Below are positions 56,704-63,798 of a DNA stretch of 64,000 bases, piece by piece. Each line of letters opens with the position of its first letter. The stretch's first letter is position 1. The position numbers and the translations under genes are program-made. The DNA is from Candidatus Ruthenibacterium merdavium (lineage in GTDB: Bacteria > Bacillota > Clostridia > Oscillospirales > Ruminococcaceae). The stretch spans positions 1 to 64,000 of the forward strand of contig DWWA01000049.1 of assembly GCA_019119935.1 (NCBI GenBank). Direction: 5' to 3'. The notes under the pieces were generated by a model that was given only the letters and a program-made list of their open reading frames with translations, was not told the DNA's origin and did no database searches.

Positions 56704-56715
56704 AAAAAAGCCCCT

Positions 56716-57240
56716 TTAATCGTTTGTTTTCGGCGTACACGCCACATATTCTTTGCGCTCGCGCACCTCGCCGGATTCCACCTTTTCGCCCGGCTCTAAA
56801 TGGTTGCCCGCTTTCACAACTGCACCCGGCCCGGCATGAACACAGGGGCCAACCACACAGTCATGGTCAATGAGTGCACCCATGTTTATAATCGCGCCGC
56901 GGCACACACGGCTTGCCGCGCCGACACACGCCATCGCAAGCACAACACTCCCCGGCTCCGTAACGGCCGAAGGGCTCACCCATGCGCGCGGATGGACAAT
57001 CACCGGAAGCTGAAAGCCAGCCTGTTCCAGCACCTCCAGCCACCTCCTGCGCAGCTCATTATTTCCGAAGGCCGGATAGGCGTACTGATAAATTCCTTTC
57101 CATTTTTCATAATCGACACAAGGCCCCAGCGCAGCCGCCGCCCGATCGTCTAAAAAGGCAATTTCTTCAAACAAACCCGCAGCAGCTTCCGCTACGGTTC
57201 GGCCATAGCCGCCCGCACCGAGTACCAATAATCTTGCCAT
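56716..57240 (-). CDS. NeuD/PglD-like acyltransferase
   Basis: A 174-residue protein with the same fold as the N-terminal domain of the next gene: G-A-G-G-Y-G-R Rossmann start, H-P-R-A, and hexapeptide turns with His126 in L-I-D-H-D. NeuD/PglD proteins acetylate amino sugars for sialic-acid or bacillosamine-type glycans. It starts at ATG 57240 with GGTGGAAGG ahead and lies 12 bases upstream of the fusion gene. Duplication of one ancestral domain is likely. No glycan-biosynthesis cluster is around it. Confidence 0.75.
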   Translation of the reverse strand: MARLLVLGAGGYGRTVAEAAAGLFEEIAFLDDRAAAALGPCVDYEKWKGIYQYAYPAFGNNELRRRWLEVLEQAGFQLPVIVHPRAWVSPSAVTEPGSVVLAMACVGAASRVCRGAIINMGALIDHDCVVGPCVHAGPGAVVKAGNHLEPGEKVESGEVRERKEYVACTPKTND

Positions 57241-57385
57241 CCTTCCACCACCTTTTCTTGTTATTGTAACATAAATGAATGCTCTTGCACAGTCATTTTA
57301 TCGAATGCGGAAAGCCTTTGCGGAACTTTCAAAAATAAAAACCGCCCTTGATTCGTAACAAAATAAAAAAATTTAACGGAATGTC

Positions 57386-57414
57386 TTGTATTTCCCTTCA
57401 AAAAAACGTATACT
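57386..57414 (+). promoter_or_regulatory. Promoter of the PotD-like gene
   Basis: TTGTAT (57386-57391) and TATACT (57409-57414) are 17 bases apart, about 85 bases ahead of the start codon. Confidence 0.6.
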
Positions 57415-57498
57415 TAACAAGTATGATTTCATTTGAAGCAAAGCACACATTTTAAAATGTGCGCCTGTTTATTTTTTCTGACGGAGGGATTCGAAGAT

Positions 57499-58620
57499 AT
57501 GAAACGTATGATTTCTGCAATTTCCGCCCTGTCGCTGACACTAGGGCTTTTGGCCGGTTGTTCCGGCACATCTGCAAGCAGTTCGTCCGGCACCGCATCC
57601 GGCAGCACGGCAAGCACTGCAAGCTCTGCTTCGGCTACTGCCACCGCTGACCGTGAGCTGAACCTGTTCACTTGGGAAAATATGTTCCCGCAAGAAGTTT
57701 TGGATGCATTCACCCAGGAAACGGGTATCCGTGTCAACTTTACGGCGTTTGACACCGATGAAACCATGCTGGCAAAGCTTGCCGCGGCCAAAGGCGGCGA
57801 TTATGACGTTGTCATCGCAGACGATTATATTATCGAAGCTGCTATTTCCGAGGGTCTTGTGCAGGAGCTTGACAAAGAAAAGCTGACGAATTTGGGCAAT
57901 GTAAACCCGCTGTTCCAAGGCCAGTTTTTTGACCCGGAGAACGCTTACACCGTTCCCTATGGTTCGGGCGTGCAGACAATTGTATATGACCCCACCTTGA
58001 CTGATGTAGAAATCACAAGCTATGCCGACCTGTGGGATGCCGGCCTTGCCGACTCTCTGGCAGTCATCGGCAACTACCGCGTTGTGAACGGCATGGCACT
58101 GAAAGTGATGGGCGAAAGCTATAACACAACGGACACCGCCACGATTTCCAAAGCAGGCGAGAAACTGCTGGAGCTTGCGCCGAATATCCGCCTGATTAAA
58201 GACAGCAACGTGCAGGACGATCTGCTTTCCGGCGAAGTATCCGCCGCCGTGATGTATACCAGCCAAGTGACTTTGGCCTGCATGGCTAACCCGGATTTGA
58301 AGGTTGTTTACCCCACAGAGGGCTTAGGCTTCGGCATTATGGCGCAGTTTATCCCCTCCGCCGCACCGCATCCCGACGAAGCACATGAATTTATTAACTA
58401 TATCCTGCGCCCGGAAGTTGCAAAACAGTGCTTTGAGTATATCGGCTATTACAGCACCAATAAAGAAGCGGACGCGCTGATTTCCGAAGAATATCGTCCG
58501 TTCCTGACCCTGCCGGAAGATTTCACTGCCGACAAGATGGAGATGATCCAGAATATCACCCCGGAAGCCGACGAAGAGCACGTGCGTGTTTGGACAGAGT
58601 TCAAAGCTGCCTGTGAATAA
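57499..58620 (+). CDS. PotD-like polyamine ABC transporter substrate-binding lipoprotein
   Basis: A 373-residue lipoprotein of the spermidine/putrescine-binding family. The signal peptide ends in L-L-A-G-C, followed by a Ser/Ala/Thr-rich linker. The mature part starts L-N-L-F-T-W-E-N-M-F and has D-V-V-I-A-D-D-Y and V-P-Y-G-S-G segments. ATG 57499 has GGAGGG ahead. It is a single gene with its own promoter and terminator; no potABC genes are in the window, so it must serve a distant transporter. Confidence 0.85.
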   Translation: MKRMISAISALSLTLGLLAGCSGTSASSSSGTASGSTASTASSASATATADRELNLFTWENMFPQEVLDAFTQETGIRVNFTAFDTDETMLAKLAAAKGGDYDVVIADDYIIEAAISEGLVQELDKEKLTNLGNVNPLFQGQFFDPENAYTVPYGSGVQTIVYDPTLTDVEITSYADLWDAGLADSLAVIGNYRVVNGMALKVMGESYNTTDTATISKAGEKLLELAPNIRLIKDSNVQDDLLSGEVSAAVMYTSQVTLACMANPDLKVVYPTEGLGFGIMAQFIPSAAPHPDEAHEFINYILRPEVAKQCFEYIGYYSTNKEADALISEEYRPFLTLPEDFTADKMEMIQNITPEADEEHVRVWTEFKAACE

Positions 58621-58650
58621 AATCCTGTTCGGTATCCATATTTGACTGTT

Positions 58651-58694
58651 AAAAGAGAAGCGGCGGCGTTTACAGCCGGTTGCTTCTCTTTTTT
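58651..58694 (+). terminator. Terminator of the PotD-like gene
   Basis: AAAAGAGAAGC pairs with GCTTCTCTTTT and continues in a T-run, 30 bases after the stop. Confidence 0.8.
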
Positions 58695-58748
58695 ACTTTT
58701 TCTCAGCGTGTAACACCAAACAGCAAAAAATTTAAAACGGAAAAAGTG

Positions 58749-58777
58749 TTGACAAAACAGCATATTTTCTGTATAAT
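58749..58777 (+). promoter_or_regulatory. Promoter of tRNA-Thr
   Basis: A full consensus TTGACA (58749-58754) and TATAAT (58772-58777) with 17 bases between. Confidence 0.9.
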
Positions 58778-58802
58778 ATCCCTTGTTGACAATTTGTGTC
58801 GC

Positions 58803-58878
58803 GCTGGTGTAGCTCAGCTGGTAGAGCAGCTGATTTGTAATCAGCAGGTCGGGGGTTCGAATCCGTCCACCAGCTCCA
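58803..58878 (+). tRNA. tRNA-Thr (anticodon TGT)
   Basis: A complete cloverleaf: acceptor GCTGGTG/CACCAGC, D stem GCTC/GAGC, anticodon stem GCTGA/TCAGC with loop TTTGTAA giving TGT, T loop TTCGAAT, and an encoded CCA end. The T stem (GGGGG with CCGTC) has a mismatch and a G-T pair, which is slightly unusual. It borders the mobile region, so it may be the attachment gene. Confidence 0.93.
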
Positions 58879-58879
58879 A

Positions 58880-58933
58880 ATACCCACAGCTTTATATCCT
58901 GTTTATCAAGATGCAAAGCTGTGGATATTTTTT
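58880..58933 (+). terminator. Terminator of tRNA-Thr
   Basis: TACCCACAGCTTT pairs with AAAGCTGTGGATA around a loop of about 25 bases and is followed by six T residues. Confidence 0.75.
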
Positions 58934-59482
58934 AAAGTAAAAAACGCTGCAAAACATGGAACTGTCAGCGATGACAGTTTTCTCGTTCCCACTTCCCGGT
59001 GGGCAGCTCGATCGCTCGTGAGTGCAAAGTCGCCGCGGCGTCTTTTTCAACGCAGTGACAGGTTGCAATCCTGTCAACGGTTTATTTACCCATGACACGG
59101 CATTTCAGCCATGCCAGTGCTTTACAGCTATGATGCCCGTTTGATGCTGTCACATCAAACATTGGCTTTTTCAAGGTTCGGGTCAACAAAAAAAGCACCT
59201 CGCCCGTCTTTTCAGTCGGTTGGTGCTTGACAAATCGTTTTATGTCTGCTTTAATAAACAGACAGGGAAAACTCTCGCAAGTCAGCCAGCCTTCTGCGAA
59301 AAGGTTTGGATGGCACTACAAAAAGAAATTGCCGTTTCTCTTTGTAGTAGCGGGGGTTTTTCTGTTGCTTTTCCAGTATACTCCATCTGAGCAGCATTGT
59401 CAATTAAAAAATGAACACTTTGTGAAACGATAAAAAGAGGTGTTGTCTTTCGGGACAATGCCTCTTTGCTGTTTGTTTGAAA
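58934..59482. other. Hairpin-rich noncoding tract at the element end
   Basis: No convincing gene. Inverted repeats follow one another: AACTGTCA/TGACAGTT near 58970, CCCAC/GTGGG, CGCCGCGGCG, TGACAGG/CCTGTCA near 59058, GTTTGATG/CATCAAAC (59139-59160), a stem at 59189-59226, TGTCTG/CAGACA near 59241-59262, ACTACAAA/TTTGTAGT (about 59315-59349) and AAAGAGG/CCTCTTT (about 59430-59468). This could be an origin of transfer, a recombination region or a structured RNA. Confidence 0.6.
59189..59226 (-). terminator. Terminator-like hairpin, minus strand
   Basis: AAGCACC pairs with GGTGCTT; on the minus strand a run of seven T residues follows. It may end transcripts coming leftward from the ParA-like gene. 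Confidence 0.6.
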
Positions 59483-59860
59483 GGTGCGACATTGTGTCGT
59501 ACCTGCGCCGCGTCCTCAAGGGGGTACGACATCGTGTCGTACCTGCGCCGCGTCCTCAAGGGGGTGCGACATTGTGTCGTACCTACGCCGCGTCCTCAAG
59601 GGGTGCGACATTGTGTCGTACCTACGCCGCGTCCTCAAGGGGTGCGACATTGTGTCGTACCTCGCCACTTCTCAGGGGGTGCGACATCGTGTCGTACCTC
59701 GCCGCTTCTCAGGGGGTGCGACATTGTGTCGTACCTATGCTGCGTTCCCAAGGGGGTGCGACATCGTGTCGTACCTGCGCCGCGTCCTCAAGGGGGTACG
59801 ACACGATGTCGTACTTGCGCCGCGTCCTCAAGGGGGTACGACACGATGTCGTACTTGCGC
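59483..59860. repeat. Array of ten tandem 37-40-base units, each with a GGTRCGACA/TGTCGTACC palindrome
   Basis: Units start at 59483, 59523, 59563, 59602, 59641, 59678, 59715, 59755, 59795 and 59835. Each begins with a stem GGTGCGACA or GGTACGACA, two to three loop bases, then TGTCGTACC (or ACT), and a GC-rich linker of about 16-19 bases. An isolated eleventh palindrome lies at 59973-59993 with changed but still pairing bases. Unit lengths are not multiples of three, so the open frames across the array are not genes. Confidence 0.85.
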
Positions 59861-59972
59861 TGGTTTCTAACCCAAAAGGGATAAAATGATATTGTATCCG
59901 CAAAATGCTATGATTAAAATTGCCGGCAATAAAAGAACCATATCCTTTCCCTCCTTTCTGGTTTGTCAAAGA

Positions 59973-59993
59973 GGTGCGACATGATGTCGCACC
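59973..59993. repeat. Detached eleventh palindrome
   Basis: GGTGCGACA-TGA-TGTCGCACC is a perfect palindrome with the same core as the array units, five bases past the stop of the CpaE-like gene. Between 59861 and 59972 I see no gene. Confidence 0.8.
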
Positions 59994-59998
59994 TGCGT

Positions 59999-61138
59999 TT
60001 ATAAACAATCCGAAAGCAGCGCTTTATACAGCTCATCGTTTCCGTTGTATTGGAACATATCGGGCGAATAGGGAGCAAAAAAGGTACGCTGACTGAATTC
60101 TTCCATTTGTGCTGTAACATTTTCCTGATCGTTTTGGGGAACGAAAGAAAACAGATAATGATACTTTTCGTTATTTTCCCGGAAGGTATAATTGATTTCT
60201 TCTGCTTCCCATGGCTTGATTCCACAAACAATGATAGAAGCGTCTGAATCTGCCAGCTCCTGCATCGCACAGTTTCGATATACGCCATAATCTAAAACTA
60301 AAAAGTCAAATTCTTTTTGTATCGTTGGCAAAGCTTTTTTAGAAAAATACAGGCGACTTCCGTTGATGATGCAGCTGTCCTTCTCCAAAACGGCATCGCT
60401 GTACACTTGCGCGTAGGAGGATAAACAGGGATTTTCGTGCATCTCAATCAGTGCGGCCTTACGGTTATGCGCACGAAGAAAAAGCAGCATTTGAAGCGCC
60501 TGCGTGGTGGTTCCGATCCGTTTTCCCGCCCCGGCAACTGCAATCGTTTTTGCTATTTTCAGGTTTTCTTTCTGAATAGAGAGCATCCTGCTTTCCAGTG
60601 TGCTGATCGGCTGCTGAGCAGGAGAAGAAGAATGTACAGGCGGACGTTTGTTCTTAGCCGGAAAGATGTTCGGAAAAGAAAAAACCGAAGAAACCGATTT
60701 TCTTTTTTTCGGTTTAGCCTGTGGAGGCGGCTCAATTTCTGCTTTCTCAAAAGCGTACTCTTCAGCATTTTGAAACAGCTCGTTAATGCGTTGTTTCAAT
60801 GCCAGTGATGCAGAAAACAAAATATTCTCCGCAGCAACTCCTACTTCCTCCAGCTCTCTGACAAGGCGGCTGTCCTGCGGATAACCATCGAGTAAAACCA
60901 AATACTCTGCCATTGTCGATTTACACAATCTTTCCACCAAAAGCAGCAAACCACCGCTTTTTTCGCGCAGTGCGTCCGGCTGTATCAAAACGTGAGTAAA
61001 CACCTGCTCTTCTTCTATTTGTTGTGCGATTTGTTCCATGCTGCGCACATCGAGCATGCGAATATCTTTATCTTTGCGGAAATTCATCTCGTGAATTACT
61101 TGTTTCACAGGATCTGTTGCAATAACACCCAAAATCAT
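59999..61138 (-). CDS. CpaE/TadZ-like MinD-superfamily protein of the mobile element
   Basis: A 379-residue protein. Residues 1 to about 125 resemble a receiver-like domain, about 140-190 is a Lys/Pro/Ser-rich linker, and about 198-379 a MinD/ParA-type ATPase fold (T-I-A-V-A-G-A-G, F-D-F-L-V-L-D-Y-G, I-I-V-C-G-I). The P-loop reads G-A-G-K-R-I-G-T-T-T, so the usual GK-T-T end is changed to GT-T. ATG 61138 has AGGAAG ahead. It lies beside the palindromic array and may act in partition or in positioning of the transfer machinery. No ParB is seen. Confidence 0.7.
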   Translation of the reverse strand: MILGVIATDPVKQVIHEMNFRKDKDIRMLDVRSMEQIAQQIEEEQVFTHVLIQPDALREKSGGLLLLVERLCKSTMAEYLVLLDGYPQDSRLVRELEEVGVAAENILFSASLALKQRINELFQNAEEYAFEKAEIEPPPQAKPKKRKSVSSVFSFPNIFPAKNKRPPVHSSSPAQQPISTLESRMLSIQKENLKIAKTIAVAGAGKRIGTTTQALQMLLFLRAHNRKAALIEMHENPCLSSYAQVYSDAVLEKDSCIINGSRLYFSKKALPTIQKEFDFLVLDYGVYRNCAMQELADSDASIIVCGIKPWEAEEINYTFRENNEKYHYLFSFVPQNDQENVTAQMEEFSQRTFFAPYSPDMFQYNGNDELYKALLSDCL

Positions 61139-61958
61139 AAGAATCTTCCTTTCTTTTGTTTATTTCCCACGAGCTTTCAACGGGTGGGGGACGCGCTGTT
61201 TTCCACAAGTCTTTTATCGTTGTTAATCTTTTTATGCTTCTAACAAAATAGCTTGTTTTTTTCTTGTGTATCGTAGAATAGGGTGGGTCTATTCCATGTT
61301 GATGAAAAATTGAACTGGTGTTCGGCAAAGAGAAGTTGACAAAGAGAGCAAAGTCTGTTAGAATGCAGAAAGAGTTAGGTGTTTCAAATGTTTTTGAAAC
61401 GCTGCGGGTGCGGGGTAGGAGCTGCGCCCGCTCTTTTTTTATCCCCAACATATACAGGTTGTGCTTTCCTTTCCATTGTTCCATCCGAAATACAAATCCA
61501 AGCTCCTCCAAAAGACGAATGCCGGATGAAATGGTTGCGCGTGCTCTGCCGCCCAGCATAGCAGAAATAGCAGAATAGGACGGGAAAGCCCGTCCTTTTT
61601 TATTGGCGCAGCGGCAAATGCACAAATAGACACCAAAAGCGCCGGCAGGCAGCGCAAAAAGCTTTTGTGACAAATCCAGCTTAAACCATTTGCCGGGAAT
61701 CTGCGCTAATGTGTAGCGATTAGAAACATATTGCCCGTTGCAATAGCGATGTTCTACTTGAAGCAGCCCGCAGCTTTCCAATGTCTTAACGACAGATACT
61801 GCGGTATCTTTATGGATATGGCAATAACGTGCAATCGTTGTGTATCGCACCGTGATGCTTTTTTTGCTGCCTTTTGCGGCCAGCAAATAAAGGTACACCT
61901 TCAACGCATTCGACGGCAAACCGAGTGCCATTAAGTAATGCGGTACCTTGACGAACAT
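61068..61958 (-). CDS. Helix-turn-helix protein of the mobile element
   Basis: A 296-residue protein with two winged-helix-like regions: residues about 1-75 (L-P-S-N-A-L-K-V-Y-L-Y-L-L, T-T-I-A-R-Y-C-H-I-H-K-D-T-A) and about 100-165 (F-P-S-Y-S-A-I-S-A-M-L-G-G-R-A-R-A-T-I). Similar proteins accompany coupling-protein genes in Firmicute conjugative elements and may act in replication or control. ATG 61958 has AAGGAG ahead. The last 70 or so residues look less protein-like and the frame overlaps the next gene by 71 bases, so the functional protein may end earlier. A candidate antisense RNA covers this part. Confidence 0.65.
   Translation of the reverse strand: MFVKVPHYLMALGLPSNALKVYLYLLAAKGSKKSITVRYTTIARYCHIHKDTAVSVVKTLESCGLLQVEHRYCNGQYVSNRYTLAQIPGKWFKLDLSQKLFALPAGAFGVYLCICRCANKKGRAFPSYSAISAMLGGRARATISSGIRLLEELGFVFRMEQWKGKHNLYMLGIKKERAQLLPRTRSVSKTFETPNSFCILTDFALFVNFSLPNTSSIFHQHGIDPPYSTIHKKKTSYFVRSIKRLTTIKDLWKTARPPPVESSWEINKRKEDSYDFGCYCNRSCETSNSRDEFPQR
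61336..61440 (+). ncRNA. Candidate antisense RNA against the helix-turn-helix gene
   Basis: A consensus promoter, TTGACA (61336-61341) and TAGAAT (61359-61364) with 17 bases between, would start an RNA near 61371. It is followed by a hairpin (GTTTCAAA / TTTGAAAC, 61381-61400) and a terminator hairpin (GCGGGTGC / GCGCCCGC, 61404-61431) ending in a T-run to 61440. The transcript of about 70 bases would be fully complementary to the end of the helix-turn-helix mRNA, as in plasmid copy-control RNAs. Confidence 0.5.
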
Positions 61959-61979
61959 ATTCACTTCACTCCTTATGTA

Positions 61980-62019
61980 AAAAGCCGGAGCGCACATTAA
62001 CCTGTGCACTCCGGCTTTT
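61980..62019 (-). terminator. Terminator overlapping the end of the coupling-protein gene
   Basis: AAAAGCCGGAGTGCAC pairs with GTGCGCTCCGGCTTTT and a T-run follows on the minus strand. The first arm encodes the last codons of the VirD4-like protein, so stop codon and hairpin coincide. Confidence 0.75.
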
Positions 62020-63796
62020 GATGAAACATTCCTTTTACTAATTTTGAATTGCGATAGGTAATTCGCAGGCGGATTGATTCTGCATCCGCAATCATTGGTC
62101 TTTGATAAGCGAGATTATTCCTTTCCGGCTCAGGGAGCTGCTCTAAATGCGTCCAATAGCCGGGAGGGCTGATTTTGCAGGGAGAACATCCACCCTTGAT
62201 GACGATAAAATCACCGAGAGGCATTGAAATCAAATCGCTTGCGGCCATCAGAGGACGCCCAATCAATGAACTGGTAGTAGATACTTTATTCCCCGTTTGA
62301 CTGCTTGATCCCGTGAGAATTGTTTCATTGCCCAATATCTTCGAGATCGCTTCCGCTGTTTCAAGCGCAGACGGTGCAACAAACGCAGTAATCAGTGTCT
62401 GATTTGTCCCTTTGATAATATTTGCCTTATCCTTGCTGTAATGCTTTTGCAGTTGTGCAAAATCCTGTATGGCAGAAATAAAACGACCACCGCGGGACCG
62501 ATAAGCTGCACATAGCGCATCAAAATCTTCAATGGGCGGCTGCTGGCCGAACTCATCCAGATAAATCTGCACTTTTCTCGGCAGTACACCTTCATACTCC
62601 TTTTCCGCAATTTCAATCGTTTCATTCAAGATATTACGAACTGCTAAAGAGGACATAAAGTGCCTTGTTGTATTTTCATCGGGGGAGATGAAAAAGATTG
62701 CCGTTGGCTGCTCGATGAAACTTCTGCCATCAAAATCATCGTCGTGACCGCACAGAATTTGCTCCAACTCTGCATCAATGAATTTGGCAAGCTTGCCAAG
62801 TGCAGAGGAAAACACGTTCATCGAGGTGCGGGAGTCGGCACTGGTGGCCGCACCGGTATAGAACATGATGCGTTGGTTTCCGATATGCTCCAACAGCTCC
62901 TGAAGCTTTGTTTTTTGAGCCTGTCCATTTGGCTGCTGATTTAAAATCTGACCGTTCATTTCCAAAATCAGATTAAACACAGAAATGATATGCCGCTCCT
63001 CCGGGGCAGCATATTGACTGACAAGAAGGATAATGCCCGTGAGCAAGCCGCGTGCCGTTTCGTTAAAGTAGTCGCTTGCTTCTGACTTCACCTCTGCACC
63101 ACCCATTCCGATGAGCTGGCCGGCTGCCTGCTTTGCACAGCGTTCCGCCTTTCCGTATGCAATGGCTCGTTCCATTTCGCTTTTCGCCTCGCGGTATTCT
63201 CCCATCGCTCGGTTGACATGTGTAATAAAGTTATACCGGTTAGATTTCAGAATATTTCTTAAATCCAAAGTAGAAATTCGATACCCCGCAGCTTTTAGCT
63301 GTCCGGCACAGCGGCGGAACAATTCGCCTTTGCAGTCTAAAATTAACATGCTTGCCCCGTTTTTCGTGTTTTTTTGAATGGCAGCATTATAAAGAATCGA
63401 GGGAATTAAAATCTTTGTTGTTTTTCCGGCCTTGGGTGGTGCCAGCAAAAGTACATTGTCCTCACTCGTATCAACAAGCCATTCGTTTCCGCTAAATCCG
63501 AGGGCAAAGCCGTGCAGATGCTCCTTTCCTTTTTGTATCGTGTGAAAGATTTTATCCTTTTCCGCATCGTCCATCCAGTGCGATTTACCATGTTGACCGT
63601 TACCTGCACGTTTATCTTTAATATTGACTGGTCTGGCATAAACCATCCACCAGAAAAATGATATTCCCACTACTGCTAAACCTGCAATCAGTATGAGAAG
63701 GCCGAAGTTTTCACTTTTGTATTTTAAGAAAAAGAACAGTAAAACCAAGGAGAGAATCACAAGAAATAGCAAGCGGTATTTCGTTTTTCTTTTCAT
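61997..63796 (-). CDS. VirD4/TraG-type conjugative coupling protein
   Basis: A 599-residue type IV coupling protein that links the relaxosome to the secretion channel and pumps DNA. Two membrane helices lie at about 8-25 and 32-52. G-Q-H-G-K-S-H-W marks the start of the soluble part, Walker A is A-P-P-K-A-G-K-T-T (119-127) and Walker B is I-Y-L-D-E-F-G. The I-Q-D-F-A-Q-L motif near the end is typical. AGGAG stands ahead of ATG 63796. It shows that the right part of the window belongs to a conjugative element. Confidence 0.9.
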   Translation of the reverse strand: MKRKTKYRLLFLVILSLVLLFFFLKYKSENFGLLILIAGLAVVGISFFWWMVYARPVNIKDKRAGNGQHGKSHWMDDAEKDKIFHTIQKGKEHLHGFALGFSGNEWLVDTSEDNVLLLAPPKAGKTTKILIPSILYNAAIQKNTKNGASMLILDCKGELFRRCAGQLKAAGYRISTLDLRNILKSNRYNFITHVNRAMGEYREAKSEMERAIAYGKAERCAKQAAGQLIGMGGAEVKSEASDYFNETARGLLTGIILLVSQYAAPEERHIISVFNLILEMNGQILNQQPNGQAQKTKLQELLEHIGNQRIMFYTGAATSADSRTSMNVFSSALGKLAKFIDAELEQILCGHDDDFDGRSFIEQPTAIFFISPDENTTRHFMSSLAVRNILNETIEIAEKEYEGVLPRKVQIYLDEFGQQPPIEDFDALCAAYRSRGGRFISAIQDFAQLQKHYSKDKANIIKGTNQTLITAFVAPSALETAEAISKILGNETILTGSSSQTGNKVSTTSSLIGRPLMAASDLISMPLGDFIVIKGGCSPCKISPPGYWTHLEQLPEPERNNLAYQRPMIADAESIRLRITYRNSKLVKGMFHQKPECTG

Positions 63797-63798
63797 CT

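Noticed and set aside
58892-59098. Minus-strand open frame of 68 codons
   Set aside because: No ribosome-binding site, no recognisable features, and it lies across several perfect hairpins and the tRNA terminator.
59483-59860. CRISPR array
   Set aside because: The parts between palindromes are themselves repeated rather than unique spacers, and no cas genes are near.
59440-59889. Three overlapping open frames with repeated protein units across the palindromic array
   Set aside because: All three frames are open only because the repeat lacks stops; unit lengths of 37, 39 and 40 break any constant protein repeat.
61318-61578. Plus-strand open frame of 86 codons inside the helix-turn-helix gene
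   Set aside because: It has no ribosome-binding site and runs through the terminator of the candidate antisense RNA.
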